NCBI GenBank assembly: GCA_050942625.1
Contig: JBMNNS010000074.1
Coordinates: 1 to 8,158, forward strand
Length of the DNA stretch: 8,158 nt
Reading direction: 5' to 3'
Source: JBMNNS01 sp050942625
GTDB taxonomy: Bacteria; Bacillota; Dethiobacteria; DTU022; UBA8154
The notes beneath the pieces were generated by a model. That model was not told the origin of the DNA, ran no database searches, and saw only the letters and a program-made list of their open reading frames with translations. A program made the position numbers and the translations under genes. This document shows positions 1-5,680 of the stretch, in pieces. Positions within the stretch are counted from its first letter, which is position 1; every line of letters starts with the position of its first letter.

Positions 1-1
1 T

Positions 2-43
2 CGCTTAAAAGAAACCAAAAAATGGTTGGAAGAACAGGAATAA
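2..43 (+). CDS. C-terminal end of an upstream gene, possibly IstB-like (IS21 family)
   Basis: An open frame enters from the left edge and stops at TAA 41-43, giving the 13 residues RLKETKKWLEEQE. The fragment is too short for identification by itself. The SYRLK-like tail and the repeats that follow within 25 bp are compatible with the end of an IstB helper ATPase of an IS21-family element; this is inference. It could equally be the tail of any charged, helical protein. Confidence 0.35.
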   Translation, partial: RLKETKKWLEEQE

Positions 44-64
44 ACGTGTTTTTTTGACTATTAG

Positions 65-108
65 TGGGGGAGTTTTCGATTAAAATATGGGGGAATTTTC
101 GATTGACA
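65..108 (+). repeat. Two near-identical 17-bp direct repeats, probable right end of an IS21-type element
   Basis: TGGGGGAGTTTTCGATT at 65-81 recurs at 88-104 with a single mismatch (G72 to A95). The second copy continues into GACA, ending at about 108. Repeated subterminal boxes ending in CA are known for IS21-family ends, where they serve as transposase binding sites. The second copy directly abuts the IS66 transposase remnant, which suggests that position 108 is the insertion boundary. The left end of the element lies outside the window, so the family call is unproven. Confidence 0.45.
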
Positions 109-311
109 AATACAAGGGAGCCACCTCCAGTGCCAACGTTTACAGCATTGTGGAAACGGCCAAGGCCAATAACCTTAATGTGTACAAATATCTGACGCAT
201 ATTTTCAGCAAAATGCCGGGCATGGATTTTAAAAGCGACCCATCCTTATTGAAGGATTTGCTACCTTGGTCGTCCAAGCTGCCGGACGATTGCAGGAATA
301 ACATAAATTAA
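87..311 (+). pseudogene. IS66-family transposase, C-terminal remnant
   Basis: The readable frame is 74 residues long. From about residue 10 (KGATSSANVYSIVETAKANN) to the end it matches the C-terminal element of IS66-family TnpC transposases, including the YSIVETAKAN motif, a KYL helix and the LLPWSSKLPDDCR tail. The full protein is normally about 450-550 residues with a DDE catalytic core, all of which is missing here, so the fragment cannot be active. The ATG at 87 and the first residues (MGEFSID) lie in the adjacent terminal-repeat sequence and are not native IS66 protein. No good ribosome site is specific to that ATG. The join near 108-115 looks like the point where another element interrupted the transposase gene. 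Confidence 0.78.
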
Positions 312-391
312 TAGAGTTATACGGAACCGGACGAAGCCGAAAGGCCACTCCGGTTTTTTGTTGTCAAGGCACCGGAAGATTGAGCGCTTAC
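109..391 (+). mobile_element. 3' remnant of an IS66-family insertion sequence
   Basis: This stretch holds the transposase tail, its terminator hairpin and then AGCGCTTAC, ending at 391. IS66-family inverted repeats characteristically begin GTAAGCG, so CGCTTAC at 385-391 reads as the right end of the element. The left part is absent or lies beyond the sequence inserted at about 108. The 8-bp target duplication typical of the family cannot be tested without the left end. The boundaries are inferred from these motifs. Confidence 0.6.
325..359 (+). terminator. Intrinsic terminator after the IS66 transposase tail
   Basis: AACCGGA (325-331) pairs with TCCGGTT (349-355). Inside it, GCC-GAAA-GGC (336-345) forms a small GNRA-capped stem. 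A run of six T (354-359) follows. It begins 13 bases after the transposase stop codon and so belongs to the IS66 unit. Confidence 0.65.
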
Positions 392-477
392 GAAAAATGA
401 CAACCAATGACACTTTACTAAAAAGGTAAGGGCAAGAACTATCCATTTTTTGCTCATGAATTGGTTTAAAAATAATA

Positions 478-505
478 TTTACTAAATCACAAAACGTGCT
501 AAAAT
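478..505 (+). promoter_or_regulatory. Candidate sigma-A promoter for the ABC transporter operon
   Basis: TTTACT (478-483), a 16-bp spacer and TAAAAT (500-505) form a plausible -35/-10 pair with 4/6 and 5/6 matches, in an AT-rich tract. Transcription would start near 512, giving a leader of about 130 nt that contains all the inverted repeats described next. I see no clear Fur box. The -35 box is weak, so this is tentative. Confidence 0.35.
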
Positions 506-522
506 ATATGTAACAACTCCGA

Positions 523-610
523 CCTGTAAGCCCTAAGGTTAAACCCTGTTAGACCCTAAGGTTTAACTATGGATTACAGGCGTTAGGGTTATGTTGGAAA
601 CGACATAACC
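523..610 (+). promoter_or_regulatory. Structured 5' leader with possible pseudoknot (unrecognised riboswitch-like element)
   Basis: Three perfect or near-perfect complementarities are visible. P1 pairs CCTGTAA (523-529) with TTACAGG (574-580). P2, nested inside, pairs GTTAAACC (538-545) with GGTTTAAC (560-567). The P2 loop ends in ACCCTAA (553-559), which is complementary to TTAGGGT (583-589) just outside P1, a pseudoknot geometry. A third hairpin, P3 (587-596 with 601-610, one G-U pair), is capped by GAAA and shares 587-589 with the pseudoknot, so the two are mutually exclusive. The box CCCTAAGGTT(A/T)(A/T)AC occurs twice (531-544, 554-567). No T-run follows, so any control would act on translation. 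I do not recognise the cobalamin, FMN, TPP, NiCo or Moco consensus here. The function is inferred from position and pairing only. Confidence 0.5.
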
Positions 611-640
611 TCCCATTTTGGAAAGGAGAGGATAGGAGCT

Positions 641-1795
641 ATGAATTATTTATCGATCCACACACTTTTTACCATGGATCCCAAGAACGGAGCAACAAAA
701 ACGAGGCGGCGGAGGGGAAAAATTGTATTTTGTTTGTTGGTTGCAGTTTTTAGCATGATGCTTCTAACAGCCTGTAGCAACCAGACCGGGATGGGCGTTA
801 CTGAGGATACCGGAAGCGACACAGAGAATGCTGGGAATGTTACTGAGGACACCGGGAACATAATCGTTGATCAATTAGGGAGAACTGTGGAGCTTCCCGA
901 AAAAATCGAAAAAGTTAGTGCCACCCATATATATGGCTATAAAATGTTATTTGCCATGGGTCAAATGGAAAAGCTGGGTTTTCAGTCTGCAGTTGGCGGC
1001 GCCGATACGGAGGCACTGGCAGAGGTTGATGATTTCTACGCTTCCTTGCCTATCATTAACCCAACCCCCCATGTTCCCGATAACCCTGAGGATCTAATTA
1101 ACCAGGGGGTTAATGTTATTTTTACTAATGTCAGCAAAGGGGCAGAAGAAACGGAACTTTTCCAAAACGCCGGCATTACGGCGATAGCAGTCAGTGGTGA
1201 AACCTTTGAGGAGGTTTACGAAACAGCACGTATTATGGGCAAGGTTTTTGACTGTCCCGAAAGAAGCGACGAAGTAATTAGTTTTATAGAAGATCTTCGT
1301 GCTTTAGTTTCAGAGCGGACTGCCAAAATTCCTGAAGATCAAAAACCTACCGTGCTTGTTTGTGGTTCCGGCGGTGTTTATACTGCAGCAACAAAAGATA
1401 TGTTCCAGCACCAAATGGTGGAAACGGCGGGCGGTATTAATGCCGGGGCCGGATTAAACGGCCACTGGGCAAGTATCAGTGCGGAGGATATCATCTCCTC
1501 GGACCCCGATTATATTTTTCTTGGATCGAGCAAAGGTGTTGATGACGTGAAGAGCGTTCTGGCTGATCCCGCCTTGCAAACTGTAAAAGCAGTTAAAAAT
1601 AAAGAGATTTATATCTTCCCTTCATCCCTTGGTTGGTGGGATTTCCCGTTGCCCCAGTCTGTTTTAGGGATTATTTGGACAGGAAAAACAATTCACCCGG
1701 AGCTTTATGAGGATATTGATATGCTAAAAGTGGCCGATTCGGTATACGAATTTATGTTTGGTTATTCATATACCGAATTAGGTGGTGTGCTTTGA
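641..1795 (+). CDS. ABC transporter substrate-binding lipoprotein (iron-complex/cobalamin class, PF01497-like)
   Basis: This is the extracellular receptor that captures a metal chelate or corrinoid and delivers it to the permease encoded next. The 384-residue protein has an RRRR stretch (22-25), a hydrophobic core (28-42) and lipobox LLTAC with the lipid-anchored Cys45. An acidic tether (46-73) built of three 7-residue repeats follows. The binding domain starts at IIVDQLGRTVELP (74-86), the usual opening of this family. Its C-terminal signature is GWWDFPLPQSVLGIIWTGK (331-349) followed by HPELYEDIDM. The ATG at 641 follows AAAGGAG (622-628) and AGGAG (634-638); the spacings of 12 and 2 are not ideal. 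The in-frame ATG at 674 has no ribosome site, although starting there would give a more usual signal peptide length. The stop overlaps the permease start. Siderophore, haem, cobalamin or oxyanion are all possible substrates, and the sequence does not decide. Confidence 0.88.
   Translation: MNYLSIHTLFTMDPKNGATKTRRRRGKIVFCLLVAVFSMMLLTACSNQTGMGVTEDTGSDTENAGNVTEDTGNIIVDQLGRTVELPEKIEKVSATHIYGYKMLFAMGQMEKLGFQSAVGGADTEALAEVDDFYASLPIINPTPHVPDNPEDLINQGVNVIFTNVSKGAEETELFQNAGITAIAVSGETFEEVYETARIMGKVFDCPERSDEVISFIEDLRALVSERTAKIPEDQKPTVLVCGSGGVYTAATKDMFQHQMVETAGGINAGAGLNGHWASISAEDIISSDPDYIFLGSSKGVDDVKSVLADPALQTVKAVKNKEIYIFPSSLGWWDFPLPQSVLGIIWTGKTIHPELYEDIDMLKVADSVYEFMFGYSYTELGGVL
797..859 (+). repeat. Three tandem 21-bp (7-codon) repeats in the lipoprotein tether
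   Basis: Residues 53-73 of the binding protein read VTEDTGS, DTENAGN, VTEDTGN. At the DNA level the first and third copies share 16 of 17 bases (797-813 and 839-855); the middle copy has diverged. The repeat lies between the lipidated Cys45 and the binding domain, and so changes only the length and charge of the tether. Confidence 0.75.
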
Positions 1796-2859
1796 TAGAA
1801 ATGGGCGGCATAGGGAGTAATACTGCAGTAAGTCGTGACGAAAGGTTATGGCCCGCTCTTTCTGTTACATTATTGTTATTTGTTTTGTTGTTTTTTCTTT
1901 CGCTTAATATCGGCAAGGTGCATGTCACCTTTGCCGATATTATTGCCATGTTTTTGGACAAGATGAATATCAACCAGGAGGTTGCTGCGAATATTGCTGC
2001 CCAAAAACAGATAGTTTTTTGGAATGTACGTTTGCCGCGTTCAATTTTAGCCTGTTCAGTTGGGGCGGCTCTTTCAGTGGCCGGTGCTGTTATGCAGACC
2101 CTTTACAGAAATCCTTTAGCTTCCCCTGATGTAATAGGGGTGACCCAGGCAGCTAATCTAGGTGTAGGGATAAGTATCTTTTTTTTCTCCGCTTCAACCA
2201 TGGTTATACAAGGGTTTTCCTTCAGCTTTGGGGTGCTGGCCTTATTGTTGTCTTTTGCTATTGTATCCCGCCTGCCTGGTAGCAGTGTTACCGTGCTTGT
2301 TTTAATTGGGGTAATTATTAGTGCTCTTTTCCAGGCGGGCTTAACACTGCTTTTGTATTTGTCGGATCCCTACAGCGACATGCTAAGAATTAACTACTGG
2401 CTGTTAGGGGCTTTTAATGCTTCTAACTGGGAAAAGGTAGGCCTGGTTTTCCCATTAGTTTTAGTGGGTATTTTCTTTCTAATTATTTTTAGTTGGCGTT
2501 TAAACATTATGGGCCAAACCGATGAGGAGATCAAATCACTAGGGATTAACCTGCCAAGATGGCGGTTTATTTATGTTATGTTTGTAGCATTGATTGTTTC
2601 TGTTTCTACCGCTGCCGTGGGGAATATTTCCTGGGTGGGGTTAATAATTCCCCATATTGCACGTTCTATTATTGGTTCCAACCAAAAGCAAGTGGTACCA
2701 TATGCGGCAGTTCTTGGTGCGTTATTTCTGTTGTTGATTGATACCATAATTCGTAACCTCCCTGCTGGAGAAGTGCCCATTTCAGTGATCACCTCCTTTG
2801 TGGCAGCTCCTTACCTGGGTTGGTTAATATTTTCCAAACAGAAAAGGGGGGTGTGGTGA
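1792..2859 (+). CDS. FecCD/BtuC-family ABC transporter permease
   Basis: This is the membrane subunit, expected to work as a dimer with ten helices per chain, which moves the substrate from the binding lipoprotein into the cytoplasm. The 355 residues match the usual family length of 330-350. Visible motifs are RLPR (80-83), the GAxxQ-type AGAVMQ (97-102), NPLASPDVIG (107-116), WLLGAF (203-208), the cytoplasmic coupling segment DEEIKSLGI (244-252) that docks on the ATPase, GLIIPHIAR (283-291) and the C-terminal EVPISVITSFVAAPYLGWLI (327-346). The start is TTG 1792, which shares TTGA with the stop of the preceding gene and is preceded by AGGTGG (1780-1785). The ATG at 1801 sits too far from that site. 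The stop overlaps the next start by four bases, so all three genes are translationally coupled. Confidence 0.9.
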   Translation: MIEMGGIGSNTAVSRDERLWPALSVTLLLFVLLFFLSLNIGKVHVTFADIIAMFLDKMNINQEVAANIAAQKQIVFWNVRLPRSILACSVGAALSVAGAVMQTLYRNPLASPDVIGVTQAANLGVGISIFFFSASTMVIQGFSFSFGVLALLLSFAIVSRLPGSSVTVLVLIGVIISALFQAGLTLLLYLSDPYSDMLRINYWLLGAFNASNWEKVGLVFPLVLVGIFFLIIFSWRLNIMGQTDEEIKSLGINLPRWRFIYVMFVALIVSVSTAAVGNISWVGLIIPHIARSIIGSNQKQVVPYAAVLGALFLLLIDTIIRNLPAGEVPISVITSFVAAPYLGWLIFSKQKRGVW

Positions 2860-3629
2860 CAATTATTAGAACGGAAAACCTGGTAACGGGTTATAATGGC
2901 ATTCCGGTATTGACACAAATAGATATGCAGGTTAAAAAAGGTGTAATGTTGGGGATTTTAGGCCGGAACGGCTGTGGGAAAACTACATTATTCCGTTGTT
3001 TGAACGGCCTGTTGCGACCAATGAGCGGCAAGGTTTACCTCAATGATCAGGATATATCAAGCCTTAAGCCCCACCAAATTGCCAACCTGATCGCTCTGGT
3101 ACCCCAGGGTGCCCGGACTGTTTTCCCTCTGCGTGTTATTGACATGATCTTGCTGGGGGAAGGGTGCCACTTAAAGGCCTGGCAGTCGCCGTCCGCCGAC
3201 TCGGAAAAAAAAGCAAAGGAAACGGCAGCGGAAATTGGTATTGAGTACCTTTTGCATAGTCAATTCGATCAAATTTCCGGTGGGGAACAGCAACTTGTTC
3301 TAATAGCGCGGGCACTAATGCATTCTGCCCCCATTCTCCTGTTGGATGAACCTACATCACAACTGGATTTTACCAACCAGCATATGGTAATGGATCTAAT
3401 CCGCAGTCTGGTCTTAACTAAAGGAGTAACCACAATTATTACTGCCCATGATCCTAATTTAGTTTTACATTATTGTGACGATGTGATGATGATAAAGGAC
3501 GGCAAAGTTCTGGCGGCAGGCCCCAAGGAAGATATACTTACTGATGAGAATCTTAAATTATTATATGGTAACGGGATTACTATAGAGCAGGCTAATTCTT
3601 GCCAGGTGGTGGTACCTGTGCAAGCTTAA
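2856..3629 (+). CDS. ABC transporter ATP-binding protein (FecE/BtuD type)
   Basis: This is the cytoplasmic ATPase that powers the importer. From the chosen GTG start it has 257 residues, normal for the family. The nucleotide-binding motifs are complete: Walker A GRNGCGKTT (36-44), Q-loop Gln84 in VPQG, signature SGGEQQ (141-146), Walker B ILLLDEPTS (160-168) and switch His198 in TAHD. The start is GTG 2856, which overlaps the permease TGA as GTGA and follows AAGGGGGG (2844-2851) at a spacing of four bases. A longer reading from TTG 2820 would add 12 residues (MVNIFQTEKGGV) that merely overlap the permease end and have no ribosome site. The last about 20 residues (ITIEQANSCQVVVPVQA) form a short extension typical of siderophore-type ATPases. 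I see no terminator in the 88 bases that follow. Confidence 0.92.
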   Translation: MTIIRTENLVTGYNGIPVLTQIDMQVKKGVMLGILGRNGCGKTTLFRCLNGLLRPMSGKVYLNDQDISSLKPHQIANLIALVPQGARTVFPLRVIDMILLGEGCHLKAWQSPSADSEKKAKETAAEIGIEYLLHSQFDQISGGEQQLVLIARALMHSAPILLLDEPTSQLDFTNQHMVMDLIRSLVLTKGVTTIITAHDPNLVLHYCDDVMMIKDGKVLAAGPKEDILTDENLKLLYGNGITIEQANSCQVVVPVQA

Positions 3630-3717
3630 GGCCATGGTGACATCGATAATAGATAAGCCGGTTTTCCTTCCCGCCCCTGTATATATCCTTTTTTATTAGT
3701 TCGGGAAATCTTTCTGG

Positions 3718-3746
3718 TTGTCAAACAAATGAAAGTCTATTATAAT
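3718..3746 (+). promoter_or_regulatory. Near-consensus sigma-A promoter for the prenylglyceryl phosphate synthase gene
   Basis: TTGTCA (3718-3723), a 17-bp spacer and TATAAT (3741-3746) match 11 of 12 consensus bases. Transcription should begin near 3753, only about 40 bases before the ATG at 3793. This makes the possible upstream TTG start at 3751 very unlikely and separates this unit from the ABC operon. Confidence 0.75.
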
Positions 3747-3792
3747 AATCTTGAGGAGTAAATTAAAGGGGAAAACTGGGGAAGGGTTAAAT

Positions 3793-4527
3793 ATGTCTGT
3801 TGAAAAATATATTCAAGAAAAACTAAAGATGGGTACCGTACACATTACCTTGATTGATCCGCTTAAGCAGTCTCCTGAGGTTGCAAAGCGCCTGGCTCAT
3901 ACCGCGCAGGAGGTTGGAAGCGATCTTATCCTTGTGGCGGGTCTTAGCGGGCTGTCACAAAAGACACTTCTTGAAGTGATCAGATTTATCAAGGAGGATA
4001 TTTCCATACCGGTAGTGTATGCACCGTCCGGCGCCGAAGCCCTGAGTTTTTCTTTCGATGCTTTTTTCTTTTACACTTTGCTTAATGCTAAAAATTGCAA
4101 CTTTATAAATGGGGTCCAAACGCAAGGAGCCATAATATTAAAAAGGATCGGTATCGAAACTATTCCCATGGGATACCTGGTGGTTGAACCGGGCATCAGG
4201 ATAGATAAAAGCGTGGAGCTGGAATTGGTTCCCAGACAAAACTTTTGGTTAGCAGCCAGCTATGCCACGATGGCAGAGCTTTTTGGCATGAAATATATCT
4301 ATTTGGAGGGGGGAACAAGTGCGGCCCAACCTATCCCTGCCGGAATGATCCGTGTTGTCAAGAAAGAAATTTCTTTGCCCCTGATCGTTGGAGGTGGTAT
4401 TAGAACAGCGGTAGATGCACGTCGGGTAAGGCAAGCCGGAGCAGATATGGTAGTTACCGGCACCATCATTGAAAATGCGGGCTATCGTGAAAGGTTGCGT
4501 TCGATTCTGAGTGCTTTAAAGGACTAA
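3793..4527 (+). CDS. Geranylgeranylglyceryl/heptaprenylglyceryl phosphate synthase-like protein (PcrB/GGGPS family)
   Basis: Members of this family are TIM-barrel prenyltransferases that join a polyprenyl diphosphate to sn-glycerol 1-phosphate, the first ether-lipid step in archaea; Bacillus PcrB makes the heptaprenyl form. The 244 residues show HITLIDPLK (17-25), PVVYAPSG (73-80), IPMGYLVVEPG (124-134), YLEGGTSAAQPIP (170-182), IVGGGIRT (198-205) and GADMVVTGTIIE (216-227). The MGY-VVEPG stretch and overall plan recall the archaeal-type branch more than Bacillus PcrB. Two phosphate- or substrate-contacting loops deviate: VAGLSGLSQ (48-56) where GGSxGV is usual, and YLEGGTSA instead of YLEAGSGA. 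The start is ATG 3793 behind GGGGAAGGG, because the promoter at 3718-3746 places the RNA start after the alternative TTG. A lipoprotein gene follows after 28 bases. The family is clear, but substrate chain length is not visible. Confidence 0.85.
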   Translation: MSVEKYIQEKLKMGTVHITLIDPLKQSPEVAKRLAHTAQEVGSDLILVAGLSGLSQKTLLEVIRFIKEDISIPVVYAPSGAEALSFSFDAFFFYTLLNAKNCNFINGVQTQGAIILKRIGIETIPMGYLVVEPGIRIDKSVELELVPRQNFWLAASYATMAELFGMKYIYLEGGTSAAQPIPAGMIRVVKKEISLPLIVGGGIRTAVDARRVRQAGADMVVTGTIIENAGYRERLRSILSALKD

Positions 4528-4555
4528 GTTAATATTTTCAAACGGAGGGGGAAAT

Positions 4556-5050
4556 ATGAGAAACATTATATTTTTGTTACTTACTGCACTTCTTTTTTCA
4601 TTTATAGCAGGTTGTAATGTTGTAGAAGAAACAACGGCCGGAACAGGCGTGCGTCCTGAAAAGGTTTTTGAGGATATTTGGGTAGTACAGGAAAAGGATA
4701 CTCAAATTGAAATAACCGCTGATGAGGTCAGCTTGAAAGCCTCTTGCTCTGTAAAATACGAAGGGACAAGCGCTGCCCAGGATGTTAGCATTATCATCAA
4801 AAGCCCATTGACAGCTGATATCATAGAAGATGATCTGGCCCAAGTTTATGACACTGTTAACCCTGGAGATGTGCTCGAATACACTCTGGATTATCAGGAT
4901 CCCGACTTTAGAGGAAAGGTTCCACTTGGATCTAATGACAATAACCTAATTGAAGATTTTGAAAACAATTCTTACTTAGAAGTTAATTGGAAAGAAGATG
5001 GCGAGGATTTCAATGTAAAAATTTTTAATTGGGATAAAGACAACCATTAA
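4556..5050 (+). CDS. Small acidic lipoprotein of unknown function
   Basis: I do not recognise this 164-residue protein. It begins with a hydrophobic signal (residues 3-18) and lipobox FIAGC, with Cys20 as the predicted lipidation site, so it should sit on the outer face of the membrane. The mature part is rich in Asp and Glu. It alternates short hydrophobic strands with turns (for example VSIIIKSPL, then NPGDVLEYTLDY), as expected of a small beta-sandwich, and ends in VKIFNWDKDNH. No catalytic motif is visible. The ATG follows a very strong ribosome site, GGAGGGGG (4544-4551), with a four-base spacing. It lies 28 bases after the prenylglyceryl phosphate synthase gene with no promoter between, and a terminator follows, so the two genes are probably co-transcribed. 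Confidence 0.8.
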   Translation: MRNIIFLLLTALLFSFIAGCNVVEETTAGTGVRPEKVFEDIWVVQEKDTQIEITADEVSLKASCSVKYEGTSAAQDVSIIIKSPLTADIIEDDLAQVYDTVNPGDVLEYTLDYQDPDFRGKVPLGSNDNNLIEDFENNSYLEVNWKEDGEDFNVKIFNWDKDNH

Positions 5051-5060
5051 TGCAGATCAA

Positions 5061-5087
5061 GCGCCGCCGTTTTTGGGCGGCGTTTTT
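5061..5087 (+). terminator. Strong intrinsic terminator closing the synthase-lipoprotein unit
   Basis: CGCCGCC (5062-5068) pairs perfectly with GGCGGCG (5076-5082) around a 7-base loop, followed directly by TTTTT (5083-5087). It starts 10 bases after the lipoprotein stop. On the minus strand the hairpin lacks a T-run, so it would not efficiently stop transcripts from the convergent chromate genes. Confidence 0.88.
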
Positions 5088-5119
5088 GTTCTGGTTTCTT
5101 CCGGTTATTTGGCCCTTTG

Positions 5120-5680
5120 CTATGGGTGTAAGATCAATCCTGCCAGGGCTCCAAGGCCAATAATAGTCAAGGGATGGATCCTGCCTAAGATGAGCAGCAA
5201 CAGGCAGGCTGCGGCAATAAGGGAAGTCGTTAGATCAGTTATGGCGCTCTTCCCAAGGACAAAGGCTGCCAGGCTGATGAGGGCAATTACAGCGGGTTTA
5301 ATATCGGAAAGGGCACGTTCCAGGGTTGGATGCCCGTAATATTTTGTGAACAATTTTGCTGATGGTAAAACCAGCAGCAGGGAAGGGAAAACCACCCCTG
5401 TAGTTGCCAGCGTTGCTCCTAAAAACCCTGCTATCCTGTAACCAACAAAGGTTGCCGAATTAATAGCCACGGGCCCCGGCGTCATCTCCGCTACAGCAAT
5501 AAGATCAATAAATTCAGCCGTAGTTATCCAGTGGTTTATTCTGATGATTTCATGTTCCATGAGGGCCAGCATAGCATAGCCGCCACCAAAACTAAAAAAC
5601 CCGATTTTAAGATAGGAATAGAATAGTTTTAACAATAATCTAAGCAAGCAGGATCGACTCCCTATTTCTTGTTGGTCCAC
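5120..5680 (-). CDS. Half-size CHR-family chromate transporter, second gene of pair
   Basis: The CHR family moves chromate (and probably other oxyanions) across the membrane; short members act as pairs encoded by adjacent genes. The 186-residue frame has SFGGGYAM (30-37), TPGP (67-70), VGYR (79-82), IKPAVIAL (127-134) and HPL (169-171), with several hydrophobic helices, and covers one full CHR half. The interval uses the longest frame, from GTG 5680, which overlaps the upstream gene by 19 bases but has no close ribosome site. TTG 5647 looks the better start: AGGGAG (5663-5658) overlaps the upstream stop and lies 10 bases before it, and the protein would then begin just before LRLLLKLF, as short CHR proteins usually do. 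It converges with the lipoprotein unit. The true substrate is not shown by sequence. Confidence 0.87.
   Translation of the reverse strand: MDQQEIGSRSCLLRLLLKLFYSYLKIGFFSFGGGYAMLALMEHEIIRINHWITTAEFIDLIAVAEMTPGPVAINSATFVGYRIAGFLGATLATTGVVFPSLLLVLPSAKLFTKYYGHPTLERALSDIKPAVIALISLAAFVLGKSAITDLTTSLIAAACLLLLILGRIHPLTIIGLGALAGLILHP

Noticed and set aside
261..446. 61-codon minus-strand frame over the IS66 tail
   Set aside because: It runs antisense through the transposase remnant, terminator hairpin and IS end, and has no coding features.
569..608. Tiny frames in the leader (ATG 569: MDYRR; ATG 591: MLETT)
   Set aside because: They are five codons each, have weak or badly spaced ribosome sites and lie inside the paired arms. 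They are expected by chance and carry no run of a regulatory amino acid.
2820..2855. TTG start at 2820 for the ATPase
   Set aside because: The extra 12 residues overlap the permease tail without a ribosome site. GTG 2856 has the GTGA coupling and a G-rich ribosome site at good spacing.
3630..3717. Possible terminator after the ABC ATPase gene
   Set aside because: There is a T-run (3689-3694) but no convincing G+C-rich inverted repeat before it.
3751..3792. TTG start at 3751 adding 14 residues to the prenylglyceryl phosphate synthase
   Set aside because: The near-consensus promoter at 3718-3746 places the RNA start at about 3753, and no ribosome site precedes the TTG. The family begins near the ATG at 3793.
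5073..5339. 88-codon plus-strand frame over the terminator and the end of the chromate gene
   Set aside because: It begins inside the terminator hairpin and lies antisense to a convincing CHR protein.
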